In this document: positions 22,601 to 34,664 of the stretch, one piece after another
Layout of the letters: each line of letters starts with the position of its first letter
Numbering within the stretch: position 1 is the stretch's first letter
Assembly: GCA_033064195.1 (NCBI GenBank)
Contig: JARBJD010000247.1
Coordinates: 1-64,000, forward strand
Length of the DNA: 64,000 bases
Source of the DNA: Blattamonas nauphoetae
Taxonomy: Eukaryota > Preaxostyla > Oxymonadida
Direction of reading: 5' to 3'
Notes under the pieces: model-generated
Database searches by the model: none
Told to the model about the DNA's origin: nothing
What the model saw: the letters and a program-made list of their open reading frames with translations, nothing else
Translations under genes and position numbers: made by a program

Positions 22601-23356
22601 CGCACTCGCGAGCAGGCAGCGGAAGGAGGAACAGAAACGGATCGCAGAAGCAGCAGAGCAAGCGCGAGAGAGAGTGAGAAGGAAGAAGCAGGAAGAGCAA
22701 GCAGAAAGGAAGGCAGTTGAAGAAGCTCAGCGGAGGGAGAAGGAAAAGATGAACAGCCAAATCCAACTGCAGCAGCGGATTGTGGAGAAGAACATCGATA
22801 CGATTCGGCGAGTGGAGCAGATTGGGGAGGAGAGGACGAAGGGTTGTGGCGGAAGTCAATGGATTGGAATCAACGAGTGATGGAATGAAAGCGATTTGAG
22901 ACAAAGTCAGTAGAAGGAATGGAAACGGCGGTGTGAGAACCTGAGAAAACACAAACTTTATGTGCGAGGGTCACTCTTGATGTGTCATGAAGTAATAGCT
23001 TCTCGAGGAACAGTGATCACGATCGTCGTCTTTAAACAAATCATCCAGAGCAGACATGAAGAGACAAAAGTGAGAAAAAGAGAGAAGAATGCAGACTATG
23101 AGTGACATGATCGCATTTCACATGACATAAAGGCTCTCCATTAGCTCACCGCAGGATCAATCAATTCTCAATGGGTTCGATCATTCCCAACTCACTCACA
23201 CGTCACTATTTTGACTTATCACTTCCAAAAACAGCTACTAACGATGAAAGCAATAGGTTTTGAAAAAGGTCAAAATAAAAAAAAGTCAAGAAAGGAATTG
23301 AACCTTTAACCCCCATTCGTACATTTAGCAATTTAGTCGTACATTTAGCAAAGCCC
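19619..23356. mobile_element. 3.7-kb element P with long diverged inverted repeats and coiled-coil cargo
   Basis: Both ends read GGGCTTTGCTAAATGTACGA inward, continuing TAAATTGCTAAATGTACGAA. The inverted similarity goes on, diverged, for about 200 bp, including TCATTCTC-type and TAGCTGTTTTT strings. Both ends also carry GGTTCAAATCC or GGTTCAATTCC, which match a pol III B box. The inside holds no transposase that I recognise. It has a Glu/Lys/Arg-rich coiled-coil stretch on the plus strand (about 21500-22900, for example KHQRKEERMKSEEEERPRK) broken by stops. On the minus strand (about 20040-21140) there are helical fragments such as ELMRVWLAVVNVFHLSLDDG. No target duplication is evident. A non-autonomous element that captured host sequence, perhaps Mutator-like, is the best guess. 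Confidence 0.6.
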
Positions 23357-24229
23357 GGAGATTGTGAAGCGAGGTTGCGAGTTGGAGAAGGTTTGAAAAC
23401 AGAATGAAGAGAAGGATTGAGAAGGAAAGACAGCAGGCAAGAGCGAAGAAGTCAGAGTGAAACAGGAAGTGCAAAACAAGAAGAGCGAAGAAGGATGAGC
23501 GGAACAAGAAGTGCGGCAAGGGGGAGAGATAAAGGAGGATGTCAAGGATGAGAGCTAAGAGTTAACTAAATCAAGCACAGAGGAGGTGAATGACGATCAT
23601 TCCCATTTCGTCAGTTATTCCACCCATTCTCTAAACATATCAACTAGTCATTCAATTCAAGTTTACTGTTATTTTCATCATAATAAGCTTGCTTAATTGA
23701 TGTATAAAGGAGAAATGTTGGCTTGGGTCGGCATGTCCTCCCCTGAAAACCCGTGTCCTATAGCATTGTCCTATCGAAATTGGCGCTTAATTAGGCTCCA
23801 TGAGAGTTCTGTTGAAAATCCCTAAAGATGATGTGATATGAAGGAATTTACTTTTTGTGAAACGCAGAGTGTGTTTTTACGTTCTTTTTGGGTGAATCTG
23901 ATGTGAAAAGAGGGAATCAGGTTTGACCAAGATAAATAAAACTTTGATGGTCAGATCAAGTTGATGATCAATTAGAACACTCGAAACAGACCACCTCCCT
24001 CACACAATTGGAAAACCACAAGACAGTAGCGTCGTTTGAAAGGATGAACAATCAGATTAACACCGGATCAAGGGATGGGAACAACCGACTCAGATTGCCC
24101 ATCCCTACTTCCGTTGAACTCATCCATTCGTCGAGTGGGCACTCATTCTTTGTTAATCAGTCAGACATTGAAGGCGAACATGTTTTCTTTGTCGATAGCG
24201 TTAAGCATGGGGAAGCGGCCTCCACATGA
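23357..24229. other. Intergenic stretch with short repeats
   Basis: An A/G-rich stretch (23357-23570) could be old coiled-coil coding DNA on the plus strand but is full of stops. The string TGTCCTATAGCATTGTCCTA near 23760 recalls the GGACA repeat. No gene supported. Confidence 0.3.
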
Positions 24230-25970
24230 GAGATCCTGGATTGTCTCGTCAATATGGTGCCTCCAATCGCAATATATTTACTGGTTGCTCATGGAGATCC
24301 CTGTGATGAGCATGTACACATCCATGTTGAGAGAGTAGAGGTAGGGGAGTGAGTCGTCAGTCTGACGTCAGATCTGATGGTAGATGGAAAGAATGAGAGA
24401 GAATACAGTAAAATACGAAAGAAGAGACGACAGAAAAAAAGCGAAAAATAAGAGAAGGATATCGTTGTGAGTGATGAAAGACGAAAGAAGTGCTGGCAAA
24501 CTGATTCACCTCCCAACACACATGTCCCCACTGTATTCATGTTTCTGGCATCTCCCTTCCAACTACTATTGAACCAGGGCAGTGAGATCGAAAACAACTC
24601 GTTGTACAAAAGGTTAGTGATGATCAGCAACGGTCCCATCAAAACGAGCAGGATGAAACCAAAACGGATGGATCGAAGGAGCTGCGAGAGAAGAGGAAGT
24701 GATGAGTGTGAATGGACAGAAGAAGAGATAAAAACTACAAGAATCATGGAAGTTAGAATGTTGTTCAGAATGATCCAAGAAAAAAGAAAAGGATCTCTCG
24801 ATAAGAAACGAACAAAGAGCATACAACGTTCTCTCACATACACCCTTCACCTGTCCTCCCCAACACACAGCACAGAACTCCAATAAACAGCACGATCGCT
24901 CCGCGCACAACGTCTCCGAACAGAATCGCAGACAAAACGAGAAAAGTCACTATAACGGAAATATCAAGGCTTGTTGCTTGAAAAGCGCATTCCAAACGAT
25001 TTGAAGAGTGTATGAGGCGTATTCTTGAAGGGAATTGTCTGGATCAAAGGCGGTGGCGTCATTAGCTCGACAGGAAGGGAATGTATCCTTGTTTTCCAAA
25101 ATGCATGGTTGTTTTGATGGCTTGTCCATCCGAAGTGGCGTTTTGAAGGGAGCAGCGGCGTCTGAAGCGTTCGTCACTGTCTGTGTTAGATTATCCTCAA
25201 TGACCAAAAGTATTCGTTCGCTCCTTCGTTCATTTTCTCTAAGATACGTTGGAAGAAGGATTGATGATAAAATTGTCGAGGGTGGAGTTTAAGTGGAAGG
25301 AGGATGTGAGGATCTTTGCGAATGCTGGATGGAGTGGGGAGAGAGATGTAAGAATGGGTTCGATGTGATGGTGGGAGTGGAAGAACACCCTACTGAGAGA
25401 GTGAGAAGAATCCACAATGAAGATGAGACAAGGAAGGAGAAATGATTTGATGATGAGAATTTGGAAAAGATATGGCTTGTCATAATAAACAGTATCAAAC
25501 TGAGTTCTTCCTTTGCGGAGCTAATCGATGCGACAATAAGACACTTCCACAGAGAATGATCGTCAGAAGATGAGAGAAAATGTCCATCATTCCAATCGAC
25601 ACCATGAGAGTGACAATCTAAAAGAAAGAGACATTGATGCAGATGAAGAGAGGATGAGGATATTCTGAACAGAAGAACATCTTGAATTAGGAAGGAAGAC
25701 AAACTACAGACCTGTATTGTGGCGATCTCCTCCAAAATGAGAGACGAGCAAATGCAAAAGAATATGTCGAAGACCTTCAAATCCGAAGTCCTTATCCCTC
25801 TTTTTTACGGACTTGATGGTGAATACGACATGTCCTTGAGAGATGACAGGACTGATTGGCTCATTTGTTGATGGTTTCACATCAATACAAGATAGAACAC
25901 GATTCACATCCACAATCCTGTTCAGATCCTCTTGAGGAAGGTTTTGAAGGAATGCGGGTCTTCTTTTCAA
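24230..25970 (-). pseudogene. Polytopic membrane protein gene, frame disturbed
   Basis: The minus strand encodes, from an ATG at 25970, a soluble start (MKRRPAFLQNLPQEDLNRIV), then hydrophobic helices (KVFDIFFCICSSLIL, IVTLMVSIGMMDIFSHLL), a loop with Cys, Asn and Asp, and more helices (VTFLVLSAILFGDVV, LTSMILVVFISSS, IRFGFILLVLMGPLL). It ends in YLYSLNMDVYMLITGIS. At least six membrane segments are visible. One clean intron of about 90 nt (GTCTGTAG to TCTTTTAG) lies between EEIATIQ and IVTLMVS. The phase changes near 25765 and near 24970 without splice signals. Family unknown; a receptor or channel-like host gene, probably disabled. Confidence 0.4.
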
Positions 25971-26403
25971 TTCATTTTCCCATTCATTTTGAAGAGTTCA
26001 TATTTCAGGACGAACATGAGTGCTATCCGAAGACAAAGAAGTTAATTGGGTTAATATGAGTACTGCAATAAGAAGAATGCATACTGGTAGACAGTTGTGT
26101 GGATAAATCACTCGATCCTCAGTCGTTCAAACAAGCTGGGGGAAGATGATGTCTATTCTTTTTGAATTGACATAAGAATGGAAAAAAGAGAATAAAAAAT
26201 ACAATGTGAGAGTCCACATAATTCATTATCTGCTAACATGTCATTGTTATTCGATAATCCAGAGGACAACTCGATCACAAGATCAACTGTCAAAAACAGA
26301 AGAGAGAGTTAAAAATGAAGTTAATTTCGAGAAAAGAACATACAAGGTTCATCTCCGATTCAGTCTCCGTTGACAAAGGTTCCATTTAGCAGAATTGAAG
26401 GGA

Positions 26404-28815
26404 AAAAAAGAAAAATGATGGTTTGAGAGGACAGATCGGGCCACCATAGGACACGATAGGACAGGACAGGACAATTGTCCTCCCTCGATTTTATTGTGAA
26501 ATTAGGCTTGTCTGACCGGCCGAAAGTGGCGGTCAGTGTCAGTGGCCAATTTTTCAAAGGGGAAGATCTCACCTCTCCATACAATACTTAATATTTAAGG
26601 GAAACAGGCAAGAAATCAGTTAGTAATGTCATGATTTGTGTACTGAAGCCGTGTGATAGCCTTTTTTCACTTATTTGTACGATTCGTCTCACTTTCATGA
26701 TCCTTGTGCCTGTCCAGATCATCATCGCCTCGTTTTGTACTATTCTGCGGAACAAAGGTACTTGGTATGATTCTTTATCACTTTTTCTGTTTTGTTCTCA
26801 ATTCTCTTCAGAAAAGATCTCGGAAGGTTCTCTATTGATTCATTCTAAATAAGAATGAGCAGCGATTCTAAACGATATCTGCTCAACAGCAACGAATGCT
26901 GAGTGAATCCAACATCCTCAATCGAGACAGTTTCTGACGACATCGAAAGGAGTGAATCTACTTGAGAGGATTCCAGAATCGACAGAGCCTTTCCTTCTCC
27001 AGCAATCTCGATTGTGTTTCCAGCATGCTGCGGAGTGCATTCGCTCATCGTTCCGGTTTTCATCAAAAGCGACCGTTCACATTGTGCGGGAAGACGAACA
27101 CTCAAACCACTCACCGATCCACACTCACTTGCCGACACCCAGCACAGCGACTCGTCCTTCCCATTCACTCCATCCACCACAATCGATTCTGGATGGTGGA
27201 TGGGTTCTGTTGTTGTGTCTCCCCAAGCTGCACTCCGTGGCGATTCAGTGATGCTCAACGACGACGGAAGGGGAGGCGACAGCGACCACATCGACACGGC
27301 ACCAACAAAAAGAGATATCGCTGAAAAGTTAACATGATCTTCAAGGAGAAGACCAGACTGATCGAGATCACATTCGAAATGGAAACGCCTCTCAATTCAC
27401 TCCCCTCTCTCCCTCCCCCACTCCATTCTCACCACCGTCAGCATCATATCTCCTTCCGACGAACTTCAAGCAAACTAAATCTCACTGTCTGTGTCCCCAT
27501 TCAGCCAAAGAAGCGAGCACCTCACCATTTCCCGCTTCGACATCGCGTACAAGCAATCAATGGAGTGTCCTCCTTACTGCTAGAACGAAGAGAAAACCTC
27601 ATTCTCTGGTTTCCTGATCCTGCCCTCACCTCCACCACGATCGACACAATCTTGCCAATTTAATCCTCTCCACGGGACACACACGATGCTATCAACAGAA
27701 ATACACCATTCTGCTTCACAGCACTCGCATACTGAGATGGCACAAACACAAAATAGCTCAGCGAAAGGGACCCTCCCTCATTCTTCGAGATGATTTCTTG
27801 ATCATCGTTGTTTCCAACTCATCCATCCGCTAAAGTCAGCACGATTGTCCAATCGCACAATCAGAGCGAAAAGGAACCCTTGCTGTCGCGTAAATAGTGA
27901 CAGAACGCACAAGTGCGACAGTCTGTCAAATCCTTCGTCCACAATTAACAACATGATTCTGAGAAACAAGGTGACAAAAATTTCACTTTCCACATTTCTT
28001 TTCACTTCCGGCGCTTTCTTGGTTGATGTGATATCTTTCAATTCACCATCTGGATGGAGATCCTTTCTGAGAGTGTTTTCATCTTTAAGGTTGGAGAAAA
28101 CCAACCCAAACCCCTTTCTTTTGTTCTCAAAACGATACTGATGTGTGTGAAGCTGGGAAGCTTTTGCAAAGGTGCAGATGTTGTCACATCTCTGCTGTTT
28201 GAGATTGAAGTTCGTGACTGTATGGGTTCGATCGGTGTCATCAGACGAAAAAGAATCTGAAACAGCTGAATAACAATAAAAAGGATATAATCAAATCAAA
28301 TCTAGAAGAAAAGACACTGAAACTCATTCTCTTTTCAACTTAATATTTTTCCACTCCGGAGAAATGGTAACTTTGGATTATGGTTTCTGATATTTCTCCG
28401 GTCAGTGACCGTCAGTACTTTTCGGTGAAAACTGACCGGTCAGTGCCGGTCAGACAAGCCTATGTGAAATTGAGACGCAAGTATTGTGAAGACCTCAAAT
28501 ACCTTCCATGTCCTATGGTTTGAGCCCGATTTCAGATTGTCCTATGATTGTCCTATGGTGGGCTGATCGACCCCTTTTGGACAACTTTCGCGATTTTCAT
28601 CAAAAGAGTGTGAAAAAACACTATTGAACTGATTCGAAATCAGAAAAAGTTCATAATTCTCTCCACTTTATCCTCATTTTTCATTTCATGTTTTCACTCT
28701 CAGACGAAGAAAGAGTCTGGTTCAATTCTTGCCATCGTCACTTTTATCCAAATTGTCCTCCTCTTTTTGGTTGTCCTACAGGACAGGACAGGCAGGACAT
28801 GCGGACCCAAGCCAA
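26404..28815. repeat. GGACA-rich dispersed repeat, copy 2, split by a hAT element
   Basis: The halves are 26414-26502 and 28463-28815. They match 11519-11955 in order, with TCCTCCCTCGATTTTATTG on the left and GACGCAAGTATTGTGAA on the right. The hAT element between them carries an 8-bp target duplication of this repeat's own sequence. Confidence 0.8.
26503..28462. mobile_element. hAT-like element A, 1960 bp
   Basis: The ends are inverted and start TAGGCTTGTCTGACCGGC. An 8-bp target duplication TGTGAAAT flanks them (26495-26502, 28463-28470). A copy of the target repeat without this element exists at 11519-11955, which proves the insertion. An inverted copy with almost identical sequence lies at 58501-60457. 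No transposase is recognisable. The longest plausible frame is 150 codons on the minus strand (26845-27297, with SVSGLSVRLPAQCERSLLMK), so this is a non-autonomous element, probably carrying captured host sequence. The subterminal GTACTGACGGTCA-type strings are shared with the element at 35132-37132. Confidence 0.9.
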
Positions 28816-28930
28816 TCGATCTCGTCTGACAGTTTCAGCGTTCCAAGCTGACTCGTCAAAAAAATGGTTCTATCCCTCTATTGATCAAACGTACCATTGT
28901 TAGTTTACCACCCATGTTTGTCCCGCCTTT

Positions 28931-29320
28931 TTGTCAGCCCATTCCTTATTGATTAGAAAAATGATGAATCAAATTCCAAACACTCGACAATCACCAGCGA
29001 CTCTCTCAGATAAGGACACTGCGATATTTGACCTGCTGACCCGACTCTGGCGGGACGACCCATCGGAGCCGCTTCTTCATGCGCTCCAACATTCTGATAA
29101 ATTCCCCGCGATTCGACGAAGAGTTAAACAGACTCTGTAAGGTTCGATTCTCTTTTTTTGTCTCATATTGTATTTCAGCTGCACACTCCGACCTGAGAGA
29201 GTCGCTTGGTCAACTCTACACCACTCTTGGTCCACACGAAAGAGTTCTGCTCCTTTAAGCAGTATGTCCCCACATCTCCTGGAAAGAGATGAACGAATCA
29301 CGGTTTCAAGTGACTCAGGG
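28931..29320 (+). CDS. Gene fragment with a clean short intron
   Basis: A plus-strand frame with KDTAIFDLLTRLWRDDPSEP and HALQHSDKFPAIRRRVKQTL runs into a textbook 42-nt intron, GTAAGGTTCG to ATTGTATTTCAG (29139-29180). One downstream frame after it contains SLGQLYTTLGPHERVLLL, but phase matching is ambiguous. The start is unclear; an ATG at 28973 follows a possible 5' intron end (TTATTGATTAG). The composition is host-like. Family not recognised. It ends before the G/C-rich hairpin-like string CCCCGGTTTTATCGATAAAC at 29347. Confidence 0.4.
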
Positions 29321-29830
29321 GGCATACTCTTCTAGTCCCTTGATAACCCCGGTTTTATCGATAAACCCGGACAAAACCAAGATTTTTTCACAGAGCAACA
29401 CACGTGGTCCAACTAAGAAAAAAAAGTTTCGTAGTTTCTCCCAAAACTCTCCGAGAAAACGTCGAATCAAAGTGACCAAAAACGTGAAACAAAGTGTCGA
29501 AAGTCCGTGTCTTCTGAACCAGTTGACCAATCTTCACCAAAATTTGTCAGAATCATATTCGAACATAAATAAACGTTTACAAAAAAAAGGAGAAAAAAAT
29601 CTTCGGTTTTTCTATTTTCGAAAAAAAACACGTAACAAACTACAGTAGTTCCCTGACCCATAGACTCTGGAATCAGAATGAATCCCAAAATGTGAGTTAC
29701 ATTGCGCAGTATTGTTGCATTTGCTGGTGGACTTAGGTGTTTCATCTTTTTCAAAAAGTGTAAATCGTAGATCCCCCCATTTCTATTTTTGCTTTTGCCG
29801 AAAACCCTCGGAGCGTTCGTCGTAGCGCTT
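29321..29830. repeat. Possible MITE fragment (GTGGTCCAACTAAG)
   Basis: The string TGGTCCAACTAAGAAAAAAA near 29409 matches the inner end of the MITE at 33316-33874. The left part CCCCGGTTTTATCGATAAAC resembles a terminal palindrome. The partner end is not found, so this is likely a truncated relative. No gene seen. Confidence 0.35.
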
Positions 29831-30125
29831 ATAGTAGCGTCGATAATCCACGCCATGTCAATAATCCACGATCTGTAAAGGATAAATCACAATTGGTCCA
29901 ACTAAGATAAACAATAAAATTGGTGAATTCAATTCCGCGAGGAATCGGAGAAAACCTCAAAATACATTAAAGAGCAGAAATACACACATTCATCAAACTT
30001 TTTCAGCTCATATCTCCACAACCAGACATCCATTTTTATCCAAAAAAGCATTTTTATCGTGAAGATCTTCAAAAAAGCTATTCTAAAAAAAATAATTCTA
30101 TGTTCTAAGCAATGTTTTGTCTAGA
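29831..30125. mobile_element. Truncated MITE of the 33.3-kb family joined to another terminus
   Basis: 29885-30115 matches one arm of the element at 33316-33874 in reverse: TTGGTCCAACTAAGATAAAC, then GGAGAAAACCTCAAAATAC, then CTCATATCTCCACAACCAG. Just before it, 29832-29875 carries GTCAATAATCCACG. This is the same 43-bp string found in reverse at about 57905-57948, where it lies beside a pogo fragment. Confidence 0.6.
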
Positions 30126-31120
30126 AAAACAGCGATATTCACAATTGTGCCTCCTATGGGATCAGCACTCCCATTCTTCATGGAAATGTCGATTCTCCAA
30201 CTGCTTCTCTTGAATTGGTGTCTCTCTGGGAGGAATATGATTGAAACTCTAATATTTTGATAGCCGTAGTGAAAAGCACAAATCAATTGTCTCGCTTGTG
30301 GAAGGCGGATATGACTTGTAGGAAACAATCATCATCACTCAAATCCATTGTCTGAGCACTCTCAGTCAATTGGACAACTGAATCTTCTCGCCACTAGACT
30401 TTCTGAATGATCTTGTTTCTGATGAGACCAAAACGGATTCCAAGTTCCATTGCAGTTTTGTCACATTGTCATCACGCGACCGATGATTGTTTTCTGCAGC
30501 TCTAGTTTTCCAGACACAACTATTCCATAAATACACAACCACACGCCGATTGAGTCTACTCTTATGTGTCAATTGTCCAAAACTGTGTTCGATCCAAGTG
30601 CCTTCCAACCAATCATGGCAGCTTCCATAAAGGACTCATGATAATCAAGACTCACTCATCAGCGAAACTCTTGAACGAGCCCTTCCCAACCAAATCATCC
30701 TCATTTCTCTCCCAGAATTCGTCGTGGGACATGACGACAATGAACTAGTCTTTCTCAAAGTAGTTCCTCCTTCGAAATGTTTTCTACAAATTGGACGGTT
30801 CCACTCTCAAACGATGAAATACAGGTGTGTCGAAATGTTCGACGTCAGAAAACAGTTCGACTCGACAAAAGGTTTTGTTTTCTTGTCATATCTTTACAAC
30901 CTGTGGACCACTTTTGATGAAAATATCCACAGAAACCTATTTTTAATTTTGTGAAACGAAAATATTGACAACGTTTAGAGTATTAGTTGTATGGCTTTGA
31001 GAAGTCTGCATTTTCTTTGGTCCAAAACGTACGTCTTGTCGTGGAGAAACAGGCTCAAAAAGGGTCAAACAATGTGACTATTGTTGCCTCTACCGATATT
31101 TTGAGAAAAACTCCGATTCA
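30126..31120. other. Weakly coding-looking stretch, unresolved
   Basis: Plus-strand frames around 30600-30870 contain LERALPNQIILISLPEF and VVPPSKCFLQIGRFHSQTMK, which look protein-like. Stops and phase changes interrupt them, and no splice pattern rescues a model. It may be an old host gene remnant. Confidence 0.3.
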
Positions 31121-31122
31121 TA

Positions 31123-31714
31123 GTGGCGTCACCAATCGGTGTCCTGTCACCAATCGGTGCTTTTTTCTGGAATTATCACTTTTGTTCAAACTAAGAAAAA
31201 AATAAAATTTGTGAATTATTCTCCGGCGCGATCCCGAGAAAACCTCAGAATACCCACTTTTGCCCGAAGAAAACAATCGTTTTGGCAATATCTCAACAAC
31301 CAGTGAATCGATTTTGATGAAATTTTTCACAAAAACGTTTTTTCGGTGAAACGAACATTTTAAGAAAAAATTGGAAAAAAAATATTGGGTATTTGGGAAA
31401 ATTGAAATAAACCCATATTTTTCTCGACAAAAACTTCTTAGGAAAAGAATCGGTTTTTTTTGAGCACCATTTGTCGAGATCTATACGATAACAATGCATT
31501 TTGTTTAATTCAAAACGGATGGCTAGTTGTGGAGAAATGAGGGAAAAAAGTTAAGAAAAATGTGTGCTTCCGTAACGTTATAGGTATTTTGAGGTTTTCT
31601 CGGGATCGCGCCGGAGAATAATTCAAAAATTTGATTTATTTCTTAGTTTGACCTAAAGTGATAATTCCAGAAAAAAGCACCGATTGGTGACAGGACACCG
31701 ATTGGGGACGCCAT
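31123..31714. mobile_element. TA-flanked MITE, family GTGGCGTCACC, copy 2
   Basis: The 592-bp element has ends starting GTGGCGTCACCAATCGGTGT (left) and ATGGCGTCCCCAATCGGTGT (right, inverted). TA flanks lie at 31121-31122 and 31715-31716. It is close in length and sequence to copy 1 but in the opposite inner orientation. No coding sequence. Confidence 0.85.
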
Positions 31715-31716
31715 TA

Positions 31717-32105
31717 TCACCAAGAAAGAAAAATGTCAGATTGTCTTTCAAGATTAAATTCTGTGTTTCTGGAGAGATTCGAAGAAAAAATCATGAAACT
31801 GTTTTAAAAGCATCTTTTGTCGAAAACAGTCCGACTCCAATACACTTTATTGAGATCAAGTCGTCGGACTCACTGAGGGCTCCATTCTCAATCATCCCCA
31901 CAATCACCTCTTTCGACTCCTCGGCAAACAGATACTTGGAGGGCGTACCCAAATCTCTCATTGAACCAAAATAATGGCCATATTTTTGAGAATTATGACG
32001 ATACTCTCTTAGAAAAAGGTCGGAATTGAATGGTTGGATAAAGCTGCTGAGGTGTCAAAAAAATCAAAATGGGATGATCTTTGAAAGCTATCTCGCTGTT
32101 CGTCC
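31717..32105. other. Unassigned stretch
   Basis: Short disordered frames only. The string CTCAATCATCCCCACAATCA near 31885 recalls 32700-32730 (CTCAACCATCGCCACAATCG), so a small old duplication is possible. Confidence 0.3.
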
Positions 32106-32514
32106 TTATTCTAGCTGTTCTGATGAGATAACATCTAGATCATTATCAGATGGTGTTGTTCGGAAGTCGTTCTCTGATGAATTCTCGTCTGGTGGTGGTT
32201 CACGGAAAAGCTCTTGAATTGTGGGCGGATCATCCACTTCTCCCAAATCGGTCAGATGTTGAATATGAGTTGTTGGAGTAGGTTTGTATGGCAGAGTAAA
32301 CGTAATTTTTCGTAAAATATCTTCAAATGTCAAGTGGAGGTTTCGTTGTACCAACCATGTTGATAAATATGTGCCAAGAAATCGTTCCTGGCCGAATTCT
32401 TGATTGAATGATTGGCATGAGCGTCTCAGCAGAACGATCAGGATCAATCATCATTAAATTGCTGCCAGCACCTCCAGAGTCCGATCTTTCCACCGATTTG
32501 AAGTTGCAATTCAT
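32106..32514 (-). pseudogene. Host gene fragment with acidic tail
   Basis: Two overlapping minus-strand frames look coding. One contains ETLMPIIQSRIRPGTISWHI. The other contains FGQERFLGTYLSTWLVQRNL, then FEDILRKITFTLPYKPT, and ends in an acidic tail (PPPDENSSENDFRTTPSDND) at the stop at 32106. The join between them is not solved. Family not recognised. It may be the C-terminal end of a broken gene. Confidence 0.35.
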
Positions 32515-32666
32515 TCCAAACGTCAGAACAAACAGCGTAAAGGTGACTTCCAGTATTCAATCAAATGTAGCTTGTCTTGTGGGAGATGTGATCTATATGC
32601 ATCGAAATTCTATATTTCACCAAAATACTAGAATTTGAAGATATAACATGAAAATTAGGATGGGAA

Positions 32667-33250
32667 GTGCATATTTTCACGTCCTTAAAGTATCGATTTG
32701 CCGACTCCTCAACCATCGCCACAATCGCTTCTTCTGACTCACCTTCCATCTCAACCAACTCAGTTTCAGAAGTGAATAATGACTTGAATGAGTTGGAGAG
32801 AAACGTCATCAATGATTGGTTGGACTACAAAGAAAGAGTGGAAGAACAAGTGCCAGACCGTGACTTGGAAGAAGAATGGTTGAGGGTGTATGCTGGCCGG
32901 CCGCGAATCACGGAGCCTTTTGATCCCCTTCGGTTCAACGATGTCTCATCCGACAAACTCGTCAGCCCAAAGCCCAACGCTGTCCCATTCTCCTTCGAGA
33001 CTCAGCTAAAACATCGCTGGGTGTTCAGGATGTGGGAACTCTACTGCAACTCTTTCAACATCACCCCTCTCTTCACCCTCGATGCCGAAGCTGTCACATA
33101 ATTCATTCGAACCCTCGGCAGCTCCTCCATTCTCTGTCTCAGCACACTCTAAAAGACAGTTCGAGGTGCTCTCCTCACTCTCAACGCAATCCATTCCGGC
33201 AAGCCAACTTCTCCCTCCGTTGTGGTGCACGTGCAAGCACCTGTGCTAAT
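32667..33250 (+). pseudogene. Possible tyrosine recombinase fragment (Crypton-like), core-binding part
   Basis: The frame from 32667 to a TAA at 33101 contains WVFRMWELYCNSFNITPLFT. After the stop, in the same phase, come FIRTLGSSSILCLSTL and then, past a further in-frame TAA near 33152, TVRGALLTLNAIHSGKP. The pattern W..YC......P.F.. followed by FI..L and a T....ALLTLN helix is what the SAM-like core-binding domain of tyrosine recombinases looks like, as in Cryptons. The catalytic R..HxxR..Y part is absent, so this is a fragment. The match is by eye only, and a host protein is possible. Confidence 0.3.
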
Positions 33251-33315
33251 GTGAGACTCGAAGATATCATTCGTGTGATCTGTCTCCCCGACACTGATAG
33301 ATATGTCATTAACCC

Positions 33316-33874
33316 GGTCCGTGTCACCAACCCGGAACCTGGGGTTGAAAAAAACCATATTGGTCCAACTAAGAAAAAAATGAAATTTAAGAAATTTCCT
33401 ATTTGGGGAATTCGAGAAATGCTTAAAATACCTCGTTTTGGCCACTTTTCAAAATGTGTACGAGGATATTTCAACAACCAGTGAACCGATTTTCATGAAA
33501 TTTTTCACAGAAACGTTTTTTTGGTGAAACTAAAATAATGCCAAAAATTGTAAAAAACAATTGGGTATTTGGGAAAATGTGAAAAAACGTTGTTTTTCTC
33601 GCCCCAAAATTTTGTAGGAAAAAATGGTTATTTTTTTGTGAGTCTTTTTTCGATATATTTACGATAAACATGCTTTTTATTTGGTGTAAAACGGATATCT
33701 GGTTGTGGAGATTTGAGCTGAAAAAGTTTGAAAAATGTGTTCATTCCTGCTGTATACAGTATTTTGAGGTTTTCTCCGATTCCCCGCGGAATTGAATTCT
33801 CAAATTTTATTGTTTTCTTAGTTGGACCAATATGGTTTTAATCAACCCCAGGTTCCGGGTTGTTGACACGGACC
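33316..33874. mobile_element. MITE, 559 bp, ends GGTCCGTGTCA
   Basis: The inverted ends read GGTCCGTGTCACCAACCCGG (left) and GGTCCGTGTCAACAACCCGG (right). After these, GGTTGA and TTGGTCCAACTAAG pair between the arms. No TA flank is obvious. The inner arms hold AACAACCAGTGAACCGATTT and the string AAACGGATATCTGGTTGTGG, shared with the TA-flanked MITEs. No coding sequence. Confidence 0.75.
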
Positions 33875-34660
33875 AAGAGGATTGTACTGACGTTTCAGAG
33901 GTGTGAAGGAGTCATCGGTGTGACGTGTCATGGACACTTTTGACCTTGTTCAACTTATGCAGGGTCTGATTTGTTGGTTTTTCTGGGCTTAGTCGAAGAA
34001 TTAGTGTGAAATGAGCTCTAAAATGTGAACTATAGCCGAGAAAGTGTTGAATAGTGTCGGATGATACTTGACTAGCCAGTACCATGATCATTGATTCAGT
34101 TTTTGTGATCATGAAAGAGTGGTTTGTGAGGTTCTACTTTGAATTCTTTCACTTCGTCATTGAACGATTTTATTCGACTTTGTTTTATTTATGTTCGACT
34201 TTGAACAATTCGGACTGTAGTCACGAAATTATGGACAGCTTGGTCAGCATCGTTTCACGTGAAGACATCTCCCACATCTTTCAGCATTCACGTTCAGGCA
34301 CTGCCTGCACTCTTTCGTATTTTTCTTCGCTTTTCCGTCTGCTCCGCAGACATGATAGTATACGAAGTCGCAGGGACTTGCGTCAGGACGTTTTAGGGTG
34401 GCATTCTCCAGATCGATGATTTTTATCCCATTCTGCGTCCGATCGCGTCCAATGGCGTCCAATGGTGGGTGGATCGTGCTGATCGTCGATTGTCTCAAAA
34501 TTTGATTTAAATCTCTCCATTTCGACGTTTTTGGATTATTTAACTCATTTCTTTGGGAAAAAGTGTGCTGAAGTGGATAGAGGACAACATGAACCAGATC
34601 TAAAATGAGCGTCCAATTGAAGTCAATCGTCCAGTCCAATGAACAGGAAAATAATGTAAT
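33875..34660. other. Unassigned stretch
   Basis: Only low-quality frames. A minus-strand frame across 34244-34660 runs into the hAT terminus on the right and has a Cys-rich end (CRQCLNVNAERCGRCLHVKR). I cannot support a gene, though a zinc-binding transposase piece is conceivable. Confidence 0.25.
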
Positions 34661-34664
34661 GAAT

